From contig NC_054540.1 of NCBI RefSeq assembly GCF_017654505.1, positions 38,242,517-38,306,516 on the forward strand: 64,000 bases of DNA, read 5' to 3'. Within the stretch, counting starts at the first letter, position 1. Every line of letters begins with the position of its first letter. A model generated the notes under the pieces. That model was not told the DNA's origin. It did not search any database and was given only the letters and a program-made list of their open reading frames with translations. Source of the stretch: Polyodon spathula. Its lineage: Eukaryota; Chordata; Actinopteri; Acipenseriformes; Polyodontidae. This document shows, one piece after another, positions 25,700-36,879 of this stretch. A program made the position numbers and the translations under genes.

Positions 25700-27775
25700 A
25701 TACAGTGCTCCTCAGTCTGATCTTTATAAACTTCAAGGTGGAGAAGCTTCTCTCACAGGCAACTTGCGTGAAAGATCAGTCAGTAGGAATTTGTAAGCCA
25801 GACCAATCACATTGTAGGCATCAGTTAATAAATTGTATCGCTGTAGAATTTGATAGCAACAAACAGCGTAGCTCTTAAATGCTAAGCATGGCTTATTCAC
25901 CAGCTCCATTTCCATGTCACCACTTTTCTTACTCTTCTCGTCTTCCACAGGTGTTTCTCTTGCCACCCTGACTGTGTATTCTTCTAGTGCTGATGTCTTC
26001 AGCTTGTCCCAGTGCGAAGCTAGATTAGTCAATTCACACCGCAAATTTTCAACTGTGGCTCTTTCATCAAATGTTGCTTGTGTCGGAGAGGGTCCAGACA
26101 AGCAAAGTCGGCATAGTGTTGCGCTGACAAGAAAACGGTGGTACATGCTGTCGGTGATTGTGTCGAGGATTACGCTGTGGTCTTGTATTTTACAGCCTGT
26201 AATAGCGGCAGTTTGTTCTCAGTGATTGTGTCGAGGATTACGCTGTGGTCTTATATTTTACAGCCTGTAATAGCGGCAGTTTGTTCTCAGTGATTGTGTC
26301 GAGGATTACGTTGTGGTCTTGTATTTTACAGCCTGTAATAGCGGCAGTTTGTTCTCAATGATTGAGAAATATTTGAGCTGTGAAATCTGTCTCGTATTTA
26401 AGTAACAATTGTGTATATGCATTCGCCTTTACATGCACCTCAGGTTTAGAGGTGAATCCTTGCCAACGTGACAATAGGATGAATATATAAAGCAAAATCC
26501 GGATTTGAAAATGATCCAAATACTTTTCTCAGTGCTGCATCTTTAGACCACCAGCAAGTTTCGCCAATCATAGAGTCTTCGATGCTTACTGTCCTTACTT
26601 AAATTTTCCCATACGTCGATATGACTCCCGAATAAACACTGTGATGTCATTCATTAAAGCGAATAGTGATGCAATATCAATCAAAACCTTTGTAGTATCT
26701 GTCAGTACTAAATTTAGTACATGTGCATAGCACCAGACATGAATTTGCTCTGGAGACTCTGATAGCCACACAAAGAAGCCTTTATATTGTCCTTCCCTCA
26801 CCTCACTTGCAACATGCTCTTGAACAAGCTGTTGAATTGTATCTATAACTGTATTAACTTGTTTTAGAGAGCAAAGTTATTAGCGATCCTCTGCCCCCTT
26901 CCTCCTGAGGAATGCAACCTCTTGCTTTTTTCTATGCAATCGTTTACGTGTTCTTGCAGACAAACGTCGTACTTGCTAAGAAGCAGAACAAACTCCAAAA
27001 AATTGCCATGACATACAGAACTGTCCTCTCAAGTGTACGCAGCCTCTGATTTGTTTCCCCTATAGCTGAGTCCACACTTGCCTATCACTTTCAGAATGTC
27101 TGTTATCCGCTCCAGTACTTGCCTTCTCTTTCACACTTGTTCTCGATGAACAGACATTTGGTTATGAAGCAGTAAACTGTTGATATCTGTGCTGTTGGCT
27201 TCAAAAAGTACACTTCTGCACATCCTCTGTGCATTACACTTTTTTTGTGTTCTTCTATTCTCTGATGGACATGTCTCCAGTCTTTCATTCCTTCAATGAA
27301 TGGATTTGACACAGAACTCTTAGAAAATGCCAGGCAGACTGAGCAAAATATGGCACTTTGTTCTTTGCAGTATGTCAGCCACTTGCAGTTTGTTCCATCC
27401 TTACGATTGACAGCTTTCTTTATTACAAGATCATTGATGTTTTGATTTGGGTGGTAATTAAAAACAAAGTGAGTTGACTTGCATTAGGACGAGCAAAGTA
27501 GTTGTTATTTTACCCCTGTTCTGGCAAGCTTTCCTCAACAATAATACTCACATCTTGCCTAGGCGCTGGATTACCTGTTAACTCTGCCGATTTACACTCA
27601 GAAACAGGTAACTCTTTTTCACTTATGTGACCAATTTGTATCTCAGAGTCATTTTCTTGAGCTAGGCCCAGGGATATTCTGACTCGGTGGACAATGAGGG
27701 CAACAGAACAAATCAGTATTTTTTTTGACATTTTTCGGCATTGGCTTCTAGTCTTTTGTTTTTTTCTCTGATTTT
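25700..27775 (-). pseudogene. hAT transposase (TTF zinc finger / ZMYM-like type), broken
   Basis: The minus strand, 5' to 3', gives a lead peptide near 27,740, a TTF-type zinc finger region (CKEQSAIFCSVCLAF, EGMKDWRHVHQRIEEH, near 27,370-27,230), LLSKYDVCLQEHVNDCIEKS (near 26,985), SEVREGQYKGFF, then CYAHVLNLVLTDTTK (near 26,735), a hallmark of this hAT group, and C-terminal YNVIGLAYKFLLTDLS (near 25,810). The middle carrying the DDE residues is partly lost, and there are many stops and frameshifts. A 3 x 68-bp tandem repeat interrupts the frame at 26,154-26,357. Confidence 0.75.
26154..26357. repeat. three tandem 68-bp units within the hAT transposase region
   Basis: Units start at 26,154, 26,222 and 26,290 with GTGATTGTGTCGAGGATTAC and differ at only two or three positions. 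68 is not a multiple of three, so the expansion itself breaks the reading frame. Confidence 0.95.
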
Positions 27776-28113
27776 CTAAGCTCCCCCTTTTCGTTTTTTA
27801 TGGAGTTTATTCTTCGTATTTGTGAACGTGTTTAAAGTTATCAGCTGGCGTCGCACATTTGTTTAGAACGGAAATCGACAGATGAAGGCTCGTTTGAAAG
27901 TGAGTAAACAACATACAAAACAGAGCGAATACAAATAATAATAATACAAAAAACTGAAACAAGAAGCAGAGAGTGTGCATGTTATTTTGCCATTGATTAC
28001 ATTTATTTATTTATTTATTTTCACACAAGGACCGGCCTACCGGCACTCAAGTGCACCTGCCCCTCTGACTTTTGCCAGAACTCCCAGGTAGTCAGTCCAG
28101 GCCTGGTAGCGAG

Positions 28114-28636
28114 TAGGAGAATTATTGGTGACACACACACAAAGGATCTCGTGTTTAATGCAATATTATGCACCTAACAACAAATCAGCATCATACAAAC
28201 ACATACACACTGACAGCCCTTCCCCACCCTCAAGCACTACTGTGCCTGTCAAGGTGACATCCACATATTACACAAATATCACCGGGAGGGTAATAACAGT
28301 TATAGGGCAATGCATTTAACAATATTGGAACTTGACAATAACTAACAGTGAAACACAGCGATAATAATTCAGCTTTCCCCTACCATATTTCTCACTCCCA
28401 GCATCCTCTGCTACACATTAACCTATGTAGAAAACTGGCTCTGAGTACGGCACCATTCGCCAAGAGGTGGCAACGACGAGTCAGTCCAGCCGTGCCCGTC
28501 AATACTCTGCTTGTGTTAAAGATCAGCGGTTGTCTGTTCTTGACTTTTATAAATATAAATATCCTGTCGACGTTTCAAAGTCAGAATCGCAAAATAATAA
28601 AAAATAAATAAATAAATAAATTATAAGCACTTCTAC
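28114..28636. other. no recognised feature
   Basis: Short CA-rich run at 28,131-28,140; otherwise featureless non-coding sequence, with ATAA repeats near 28,600-28,620. Confidence 0.4.
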
Positions 28637-29052
28637 CTAGAACCGCCAAAAGTATTCATTTTGACAGCGTGTTACAATACATGCTTTTGTCAATATAACC
28701 TACAATACACTATGTTGTATATGTATACAAGTCCATTTATTATCTCTACCTCTGCTGAGTTTACAGCAGTATGCATTTGAATAAAATCTTGCTCTTGAAG
28801 TCTACATATGTGTTATCCAAATCTCTATTGTAATCTTATCAATTCATTGGAGAACTGCTGTCTGGCTGTCTACGTGAGCATATAGTCTGCTCTCTTATTA
28901 CTATTACAAGAATTTTTTGAGGAATCTTGATATTTTTGCTTTTTGAGAGCAACTACAGATATATTTGCATTGGCAGGAGGAACACAGCCTGGTTGGAATA
29001 ATAAACAAAGCGAGAAGAGAGTTTCCACTATCTGCACAAAACTTAGTTCTCC

Positions 29053-29390
29053 GTGAAAGCAATCACCGGTGTCCAGTTGCTGTATCTTACATTTTGTATA
29101 ATGTGTGCACAGGAGAAAATATCATCTTATGATGCTAACCACAGAGCTTTGGCAGAAACATTTCAATCAGAAAGCCCTGCAAAGCGGCAGAGAAACGCAG
29201 CTCAACTTGGATACAGTGTGCATCAAGTGACATACGTAACAGAAAACAATGACCGGAAACTAAATGCAATAAAAATCAAACGTCTGATATCTGTGCCCAG
29301 TGTGAAAGAGCAGTATGTGGTAAATGCACACGACAAGTTGATAAGCGTTACACCTGTGTGGATTGTGCTAATGTGGGGGTTACTTTGAAG
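29053..29390 (+). pseudogene. piggyBac-like transposase C-terminal tail
   Basis: The open frame from 29,053 runs through PAKRQRNAAQLGYS. After a frameshift near 29,275, codons give CAQCERAVCGKC..YTCVDC, matching the C-terminal cysteine-rich zinc-binding domain (C-x2-C, C-x2-C/H, C-x2-C) of piggyBac transposases, which contacts terminal repeats. The catalytic DDD core is not present upstream. It could also be another small zinc-binding protein; the context of piggyBac ends supports the call. Confidence 0.5.
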
Positions 29391-29849
29391 TATGTTTCCT
29401 TGAATGCTCATTCCCGTTACACAATGTGACAGAGTTATTTTCTTTTTTATAACTAATGATTTCGATTTTACCAATTTACAGCTGGTTACACAATGTTTTC
29501 TTTTAAAATGTTTATTTAATTATAGTTTTCATTTTTTGAAGCAGTAGGCTAATGTGAAAAAAAAGCCTTTTGTTATTTTTGTAAATAATTACTTACATTT
29601 TATAAATTTGTATGTACCGATACCAGTTTACACCTGTTTACACAATATCTTCTTTTGACATGTTTATTTTATTATAGTTTATAATTGTTTTATGTCTTGC
29701 ATTATACGCACAAATTTCAAAAATAAAGACATGTTTATTTTTTCAATTAAATATGGTGTTTCCACTATGCAAATGTTAGATCTGATGTTCATAAATAAAT
29801 ATTTTGAGTTGTATCGGATAGTTTGCGTTTCATTTTTATATTGAAGCTG

Positions 29850-30650
29850 TTTAAATAAATCACATTATCTTCCAATGTATAGACAGCACAGGCATGGTTC
29901 AGGGCTTGAATTTAAGGTAACCCCCTGGCCATTAGGACTAAAAGATAACACAGATCTGATATAAGTCTTACTCAGTACCACACTGGAAGGAGATATCCAG
30001 AAAAAAAATATTTTGTTTTCCAGTGCTTCCCCAACATGTCTACTACACTGTATAAAAATTTGAAACTGATTGAATAAAGGGATCAAATTCTACATGAGTT
30101 TTTACAAAGCTAGGCCCAAGGGTCCCCAAACCTCTCCAAAAATGAATATTGTGTAAATCTTTATGGCCAGTCATACACTAGTTTATTGAGCAAGATCTAA
30201 AAGGGAGGTTACCTTCTGGCACCTCACATGCTATACATTCCCACATGAATTAGACTTTGTAATCCTCTTTTTTACTTATTTGTCCAATATTTCATTCAAA
30301 AGGTGGCCTTTTTGGAGAGCTTTGGGGTGCCCGAAATGTATCCATGATGAGTATGCATGACAAATACTCTCAGTTCATATGCCACAACTGTCAAGCACAT
30401 AACTCCGTTTGTGCAGAAGAATGCTGCCACTGAGATTTTTTTGTAGTTAAGAATTTTCAGTACCTGACTGTATTTTTGTTACTCACTTGCTTGAAAGTAT
30501 GTAAATGTCAAGAAGCAAAATAATGTTTTTTTTTTTTGGTTTGTTTTTTTTCAAAAATAAAGTGCTTACACTCATTCAAGCACTGCTGATACGTGAACAT
30601 ATGTTGATTATTGGATAAAGGCATCTGCTAAATGTGTACAACAAATAATA

Positions 30651-30694
<44 letters not shown>

Positions 30695-31125
30695 GATTGC
30701 AGACACCTTTGCTGCTCTAAATCAGGCTGCCAGACTGAAAACACCTCAGTTCCTTTCATCTTTACTTTGACATGTGGCAAACAAAGGAACTGAGTGAGTG
30801 GTTGTTGGAGCAGGCAGACAGCTTATCTTGAAAGGCTAAGAAATCTACACTGTCTCTAGGTGAAATATAAAAAAGTTTGCTAAACACTCCCATGCAATAA
30901 TCTAAATCAATCAACATCAATGAGAAAATAATAAAGACGGCAGGGAAGCAACAATTACTTTTTGCAACTTGTATTGCATCATAAAGATGAGGGACCGTAT
31001 ACAGCAGCACATCACAGATGATTCATGGTGTTTCCCTTTACTATGCAAGAAAAATGATTTTAAAAAATGTTATTTTTCTGTGCCTCTTGAGAGTCAAATG
31101 GTTGCATTTTTCTAATAACATTTAC

Positions 31126-31163
<38 letters not shown>

Positions 31164-31179
31164 CATATTGAAAATTACT

Positions 31180-31234
<55 letters not shown>

Positions 31235-31240
31235 GTAGTG
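29850..31240. other. non-coding filler with SINE tail and simple repeats
   Basis: Contains a short SINE-type tail (TTGGATAAAGGCATCTGCTAAATG, described as 30,612-30,640) followed by (AAT)n to 30,692, poly-A (31,128-31,162) and (AAT)n (31,181-31,233). No gene recognised. Confidence 0.5.
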
Positions 31241-31289
31241 TGGATCCATTATACTTACAAATCCTGAAGAGGCTCCAATCCAACTTCAA

Positions 31290-31432
31290 ATGCTGCTTCA
31301 CAGCGCTGAATCAGCGCTCTCCAACCCAGGAAGTTCATTTTCGCCGCCACTTTCACTATTATCCATCTCCTCCAAAACTTCAAAAAGACTGAATCGACTT
31401 CTTCTGGGATGCTTTGGAACACTGCTCGCCAT
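31290..31432 (-). pseudogene. piggyBac-like transposase N-terminus
   Basis: The minus strand from an ATG at 31,432 encodes MASSVPKHPRRSRFS then LFEVLEEMDNSESGGENE, resembling the acidic N-terminal region before the DDD core in fish piggyBac transposases, then stops after about 44 codons. It lies opposite in orientation to the cysteine-rich tail at 29.1-29.4 kb, so it belongs to a different copy, possibly one inserted into the outer element near the TTAA at 31,998. Confidence 0.4.
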
Positions 31433-32059
31433 TTCGTTCGATTTTATAATTTTTTTGAAAAATTGAAAAATTGAAAAATGATCAGAAAACGGTAAGAAAC
31501 CTTGATCCTATGTGCGCAACAATGCGCTCTAGCTTGCAAATATGTGTCTTGTTTACGTACGCACATCGATTACTCTTCAATGGATTAGGCTACAAACAAA
31601 GTCAAGGTAAGAATGGACAGCTTGTGACCTCCCCTACAACGCGATCACCGAGATTTCACCATCAACAAATACGTGTAAGGCCAGAGCAGCGAAACATACA
31701 GCTAGTCGATCGAAGTTTTTGAACCGTGGGGTACTAGACCCATTGCGAAGGGAATATCTCAGCGGTGAAATGGCGAATTTAAAAAATTCCTTCGCTGTTT
31801 GACGTTAGGAAAACAACGTATTTGATATTAAGTCAGGTTTTTTTTGTTGTTTTGCTTTTTTTAATAAAATTACACATGATTTTTGAAATATAATGTGTAA
31901 TTGCAGTGCCGATGTTCCGCCCGCGAAACATGCGTAAGAGGTAAAGGCCATAGCCCTCCAGGCGGAAATTGCTTGTGGGAGGCTGGGGGTTTAAGAGGTT
32001 AAAATGTACACGTCAAAATGACTACTGGTTCTAGTGTTAAAGGAGGAACTACATTCGGT

Positions 32060-32280
32060 GCAGACAGATTGTTCCCCGGAGTACTGACCCAGGATGAGTG
32101 AGAGAAAAACACAAAAACAATTTTCAGAAAATAATAATACAATGTTATGGTTAAGGTTAGGGTACGGTTAGGTACAGTTTGTCTTCCCGCTATCAGGACT
32201 TAATGACAAGGTATTTCTCGTTTTTTGTTTCACTGGTCGTAGATCAGTACTTGGGTAAACAATCTGCCTGGAGCACTAAA
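32060..32280. mobile_element. hairpin MITE, copy 2
   Basis: GCAGACAGATTGTTCCCC..GAGTGAGAGAAAAAC at the left is inverted at the right (GTTTTTTGTTTCACTGG..CAATCTGCC). The middle shows GGTTAAGGTTAGGGTACGG. Same family as 7,978-8,172, internal part inverted relative to it. Confidence 0.6.
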
Positions 32281-32925
32281 TTCTACCAAACAGGAAACCA
32301 GCAATTTTTCAAAAATAGAGCATTTCTAGACTCGAGAAGAAACCAAAATATTCAGCAAACGCTGATCAGGCATGGATGTAAGCTTAAAAAACTAACACAT
32401 TTCAACAACTACCAGGTGGCTTAGCAGGTTAAGGGCGTGTGCTTTTCAAGGACGTCATGTTGCAAGTTTAAACCGCGGTAATTATTTATTTTCTGCGATA
32501 TGTGCTGTTTTAAAACGTAAATACATTGTTTAATATAAATGGTGTGGGTATCAAACTGCCCATGTTCCCTATTTTGACGTTGATCAACGTGGAATCACAT
32601 GATTGGTAGATGTCCGGTTATTTAGCTTTTCTGTTTGAATAGTCGCAACACACTCTTTAAAAAAGTAAACGGAAGAGGAAGGAGAATAACAATTTTACCT
32701 TAGTTTAACGACTTATATCTCATTTTGTAAAACGGGTATTTACATGTTTTTTTTTTTTTTTTTTCATATTTGATGTAAGAAAGTTTCAGACTTTTGGTAC
32801 TGGATGGTAATTCTAAGTGATTTAGTTTTGCCGCTGCAACATGGTGAAAACAGCTAAACTCTTGGAGCTGTATAGAGACTTATCGTAGTTTCAAACCATT
32901 TTTTCTAGCTTGTACGAGACAATAT
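32240..32925 (+). repeat. dispersed 0.67-kb repeat, copy 2
   Basis: Aligns in the same orientation with 8,400-9,085. It ends AGCTTGTACGAGAC without the TA tract that follows copy 1. Confidence 0.7.
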
Positions 32926-33374
32926 CAAATTATTAGCAAATCTCGAAAAGATGTGCATGATTCCCCACTTTGCTTGCTGCAAATTTATTATGAAAAAAAA
33001 AATCTACTTTAAAATGAACAGCATGCAGGGACTTGTTGGAGGGGCTTAATAATAATATGCAACATTTATGTACAATATTGTAGTCAAAGACGTTTTTTGT
33101 TTAAAAAATAAATCATGGTAAACATATAACACACACACACACATATACGATTGAGTGTGAATAGCCAATCAGCTTCCAGATCTAGTGGGCTTCTATTTTG
33201 CATAGGTGCCTGCTGGAACTTTGGAGTGGTTAACTGTAAATTACATTTTAAAATCAATCTGCGCATAATTACTGGCGTTTTCCCATAACATTATAATCTA
33301 CAACTAATCTGATATCATAAAAAGCTACTTAAACATACTTTCCTATGCTATCTAGAGACAAGGGAAATCATGTC
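32926..33374. other. no recognised feature
   Basis: Non-coding; a short (CA)n at 33,131-33,142. Confidence 0.4.
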
Positions 33375-33376
33375 TG

Positions 33377-33690
33377 TGACAGGACAATTCGCAGATACTG
33401 GACAGCAAATCAACAGAAGACGATTGGTCCGCAAGTGGTGATTGGTCATCGGCTGGATCCAAACAACACCCTCCCTCAAAACTAGCCAGACAAACACCCA
33501 ACCCTATTTCAATTCTTTCCGCACCAGCAAATCCACTCCCTGCCTGCTTGAATGACGCCCCGCCTCTAACAAGAAGTTTTGAGTCAGACTCAATACTACA
33601 CAGACTAGTCAACAATTGTACATGTCCAGATTAATTATATTAAGAAGAGTAAGACCCCAATAAATAAATGTTTGCAATAATAATAATTTT
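33377..33690 (+). repeat. 310-bp dispersed repeat, copy 1 of an inverted pair
   Basis: Reads TGACAGGACAATTCGCAGAT to CCCCAATAAATAAATG and an AAT-rich tail. The reverse complement of 34,905-35,212 matches with very few differences (about 95 per cent by eye). The AAT tail suggests a non-LTR-mobilised element, but no tRNA-like promoter is evident. Confidence 0.7.
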
Positions 33691-34565
33691 AATTTCGCTG
33701 ACTTGAATCCCCCCTAAACCCCTTAAAAAATCTGAAATTACATTGTTCACCCAGTTATGTGGTTTCCTTATTTTTGGAGATGCATTTACATCTTTCCAAA
33801 GAAGTCACTGGGTGATGCACAAGAAAAAAAAAAAAAGTATTTGGAAATAGCTCATGCTAATTTGTTACACTTTTTTTCATTTTTCTAACAAATCCACACT
33901 TTTCAATTTACCTAAATCATTGCCTCCAGCGTGAATCATCAGGCTATCAAGTTTGGAGAAGGGGAATTAAAAAATAAATCATTAAAAAAAAAAAAAAGAA
34001 ACACACACCTATGCCCCTTCCGCCTGAACCAGCAGACAGAGGAGTTTGGCAGCTGCAGGTCCAGCTTGAGCTTTTGTCGGCACGGTGTTTCCCCAGTGCA
34101 CAAAACTGCCCAACAGTCCAGACTGTTATTTTAGTTAATGGAAATATTACGTCTGTTGCAGTAAGAAATAACAAATCACAATGCAAACACATAGAATGGA
34201 AAAGTTATTGTTTTTTTGTATATGTATATAATAATGATGTCAATTATTGAACCATCTGAACCATCCCTTTTTGTTATTATGAGAATAAATCTAATAATTT
34301 GTCTGAGAAATTGAGTGCAACACATTCCACCCACTATCACTGATGTGCAAATAATAATGGTTGCATATTCTTGGAAAACCTGTTGCATCACTTATATTTT
34401 CTTATATTTTTAAAACTATTATATTGGACAGTTCTGTAGTGTTTATTTTTACCACATAAAATGATTTCAAATTAATCAAACTCCATTTACTTACAATAGC
34501 ATTCCCAATACAATGAATACTGCTGTAAAAAAGGAAAATAATTACACACAAGCACAGGAATATAT
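33691..34565. other. no recognised feature
   Basis: Spacer inside the inverted pair. Contains short A runs near 33,823 and 33,985; no coding similarity. Confidence 0.4.
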
Positions 34566-34570
34566 TTAAG

Positions 34571-34712
34571 CAATAGAGCCCGTCAATGCGGGCTCTACCA
34601 TGTGGTAGATGGCCGCAACTGGAGTTATGCGTTCCGAGCAGTAGGAGAGGATGCTAATGAAAGTCAAGGTCATCTACCACATGGTAGAGCCCGCATTGAG
34701 AGGGTTCTATTG
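34571..34712. mobile_element. 142-bp MITE with 40-bp inverted ends
   Basis: CAATAGAGCCCGTCAATGCG.. at the left and its complement ending ..TTCTATTG at the right pair over about 40 bp, including CATGTGGTAGATG. Each arm holds an inner palindrome (GAGCCCGTCAATGCGGGCTC). No coding capacity. Confidence 0.7.
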
Positions 34713-34742
34713 CCATTAGAAAATGATTTATTTCTTTATTTT

Positions 34743-34774
<32 letters not shown>

Positions 34775-34904
34775 CTTAAACCCTATATTTACTTTGAACT
34801 TCTGATATTTCAACAGGTAGCATTCCACTGAGGAAAATGGTCCCTAACATAATTAGAATAGAAAAACGACACACACATAGAGAAAACATTATTATTATTA
34901 AAAT
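34743..34904. other. poly-A tract and short spacer
   Basis: Poly-A at about 34,748-34,774, then unremarkable sequence up to the second arm of the inverted repeat. Confidence 0.5.
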
Positions 34905-35212
34905 TATTATTATTGCTAACATATTTATTTATTGGGGTCTTACTCTTTCTTAATATAATTAATCTGGACATTGTTGACTAGTCTGTGTAGTATTGAGTCT
35001 GACTCGAAACTTCTTGTTAGAGGCGGGGCGTCATTCAAGCAGGCAGGGAGTGGATTGGCTGGTGCGGAAAGAATTGAAATAGGGTTGGGTGTTTGTCTGG
35101 CTGGTTTTGAGGGAGGGTGTTGTTTGGATCCAGCCGATGACCAATCACCACTTGCGGACCAATCGTGTCTTCTGTTGATTTGCTGTCCAGTATCTGCGAA
35201 TTGTCCTGTCAC
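34905..35212 (-). repeat. 310-bp dispersed repeat, copy 2 of an inverted pair
   Basis: Reverse complement of the element at 33,377-33,690. Its inner (plus-strand left) end carries the AAT tail; its outer end abuts the DIRS recombinase fragment at 35,213. Confidence 0.7.
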
Positions 35213-35216
35213 CGTT

Positions 35217-36700
35217 AGAGCGGCACCAATCTTGAAACAGTTTCCACTTACAGGCATACAGTGACCTAGTGGAATGCGCTGTAGCATTCTGCAGCGTACC
35301 CACAACTACGTCTGAAAGCCCTAAGGCTGAACAGCCGTCCCTTTCAGGGGCCAGACCCATAGCTGGAGCCTGCCCGGCTCCGGGTGCCAAAGTGTGGCTA
35401 ACACCTGACTGAGAAGATCCCGTCAAAGCAGGATTTCCGAAGGCGGGCCTTTAAATAGCTGGCACAGGGATGAAAACCAGTTTCTCCTGGGGCACCTGAG
35501 GGCCACCAGGAGAACTGATGCCTTCTCTGACTGGACTTTCTCAAGAAAGGCCGGGAGCAATGGCAGAGGCGGGAAAATGTAAAGGAGCGCATTGGACCAT
35601 ACGTGGGCTAGGGCGTCGACGGCAAGTGGACGCCGCAGCGGTGGAGGGAGTACCATAGGGGGCAGTGTGTCGTCTCCGCCGAGGTGAAGAGATCAACCTG
35701 CGCCTTCCTGAAACATTCCCAAATGTGCTTCACCACCTGAGGGTGGAGCCGCCACTCCGAGGAGTGTGGGCCCTCCTTCGAGAGGAGGTCCGTCGCTTGA
35801 TTCTCCACGCCTGGAACATGCGTCGCCCAAAAGGACAGCAAGTTCTGTTGGGCCCAAATCAGCAGCCTGAAGGCTAGGCGGTGCAATCCCGGGGACCAAA
35901 GGCCATCCTGGTGGTTGACATACGCCACCACTGATGTATTGTCTGTGCGGATCAGTACATGTCTGTTCTGCATCATGGGCAGGAAGTACTGGAGGGCAAG
36001 TAACATCGTTTGCAGCTCCAGCATGTTGATATGCAGGGACGTCCTGCGGCCCGACCAGGGTCCGCTGACTCCTCTGCCTTTGCAGACCTCGCCCCAACCA
36101 GTTGGAGGCGTCCATCGTCACTACCCTGTGGGTGTAAACCATCCCCATTCGGACTCTCTGGTGCAAGCAAGACACACTGTCAGCTGAAGGTGTCTGTCGC
36201 AATTGGGATACAGATGGAACGCATCGAGCCACGCTTGCAGTGGGCACAAGCGCAGAAAACCCATCCTGATGCTGATATTGCTATGGCACAAGACAAGGGG
36301 CACCCTCGATACATGTCGAAACAGGGAGAGTTGGTGCTGGAGAGCTGCTACTCTGTCGTCCGACAGGTGAGCTTACTATTAATCGGCTCTAGCATCGTTA
36401 AGGGTAGACCCAGTCTCAACCAGATGCTTCATCACAAATAACTGTGTGGGCCACCGCTCCTTCCTGGACTGGGCATATGAACCAGTCATACAGGCAATCC
36501 ATTACCGTGATCACTTGCCGCCGCAAGGGAGTGAGGGTGGCATCCATGCACCTGAAACGTGCGGGGGTAAGAGGCCAACAGCCTGGCGAGCCACCATATG
36601 GCTCAGCCGTGTATTGAAGCACTTAGGCCCCAAGGGTGCAGACGCACTGAGGGCATTGAGTGAGGTAGAATCCACTACTGGTGTACCGAGCATTGGGGAC
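35217..36700 (-). pseudogene. DIRS-type retrotransposon fragment (RT, RNase H, start of tyrosine recombinase)
   Basis: In minus-strand order: degraded reverse transcriptase with TLTPLRRQVITVMDC and YDWF where relatives have Y-x-D-D-W (near 36.5 kb), MGFLRLCPLQAWLDAFHLYP (thumb), VVTMDASNWLGRG, then RNase H/DIRS block LELQTMLLALQYFLPMMQ, RTDNTSVVAYVNHQDGL, HVPGVENQATDLLSKEGP, AQVDLFTSAETTHCPLW (36.0-35.6 kb), and the beginning of the recombinase VVVGTLQNATAHSTRSLYAC (35.3 kb). It is truncated at 35,217 by the 310-bp repeat. Frameshifts are frequent. Confidence 0.85.
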
Positions 36701-36879
36701 ACAGAGTGTTATTAACATGCTGTGGCGCAAAGCACCGAGACATGGACATGAAGTCAACACAACCCGGGGTAGATACATAGCTCGAGTGACTGCAGTATGC
36801 AATCATGAGAGCAGTACAGGGGAGCGCATGGTGCTGCACCATTGTGCAGGGCCGCAATAAACTGGTCCTGGGCCACGGA

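Larger units (their letters stand above)
23419..28105 (-). mobile_element. full-length hAT transposon, nested
   Basis: The element begins CAGTGACGGACTGGGAC and ends with the complement of CAGGCCTGGACTGACTAC. GTAGCGAG flanks both sides (23,411-23,418 and 28,106-28,113), a perfect 8-bp target duplication typical of hAT. It is 4.69 kb, of which about 1.59 kb is a Tc1 inserted near its 3' part. Its own transposase remnants lie on the minus strand. Confidence 0.9.
28636..32040 (+). mobile_element. piggyBac-type element remains, outer element
   Basis: The left end CCTAGAACCGCC..TTCATTTTGACAG (28,639) and the right end GTCAAAATGACTACTGGTTCTAGTG followed by TTAA (32,036-32,040) are inverted matches in the manner of piggyBac termini. 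Inside are a cysteine-rich transposase tail (29.05-29.39 kb, plus strand) and a 3' region (29.54-29.85 kb) that recurs near 7.84-7.93 kb and, inverted, at 8.27-8.37 kb. The sequence 29,850-32,005 looks like a later insertion. Most of the transposase is deleted. Confidence 0.5.

Noticed and set aside
25733..26225. Opposed open frames on both strands in the hAT element
   Set aside because: The minus-strand frame fits the transposase; the plus-strand one is its shadow.
33352..33615. 87-codon and 97-codon frames in the two 310-bp repeats
   Set aside because: Same sequence in two repeats, open on both strands in parts, without domain similarity; treated as repeat, not gene.
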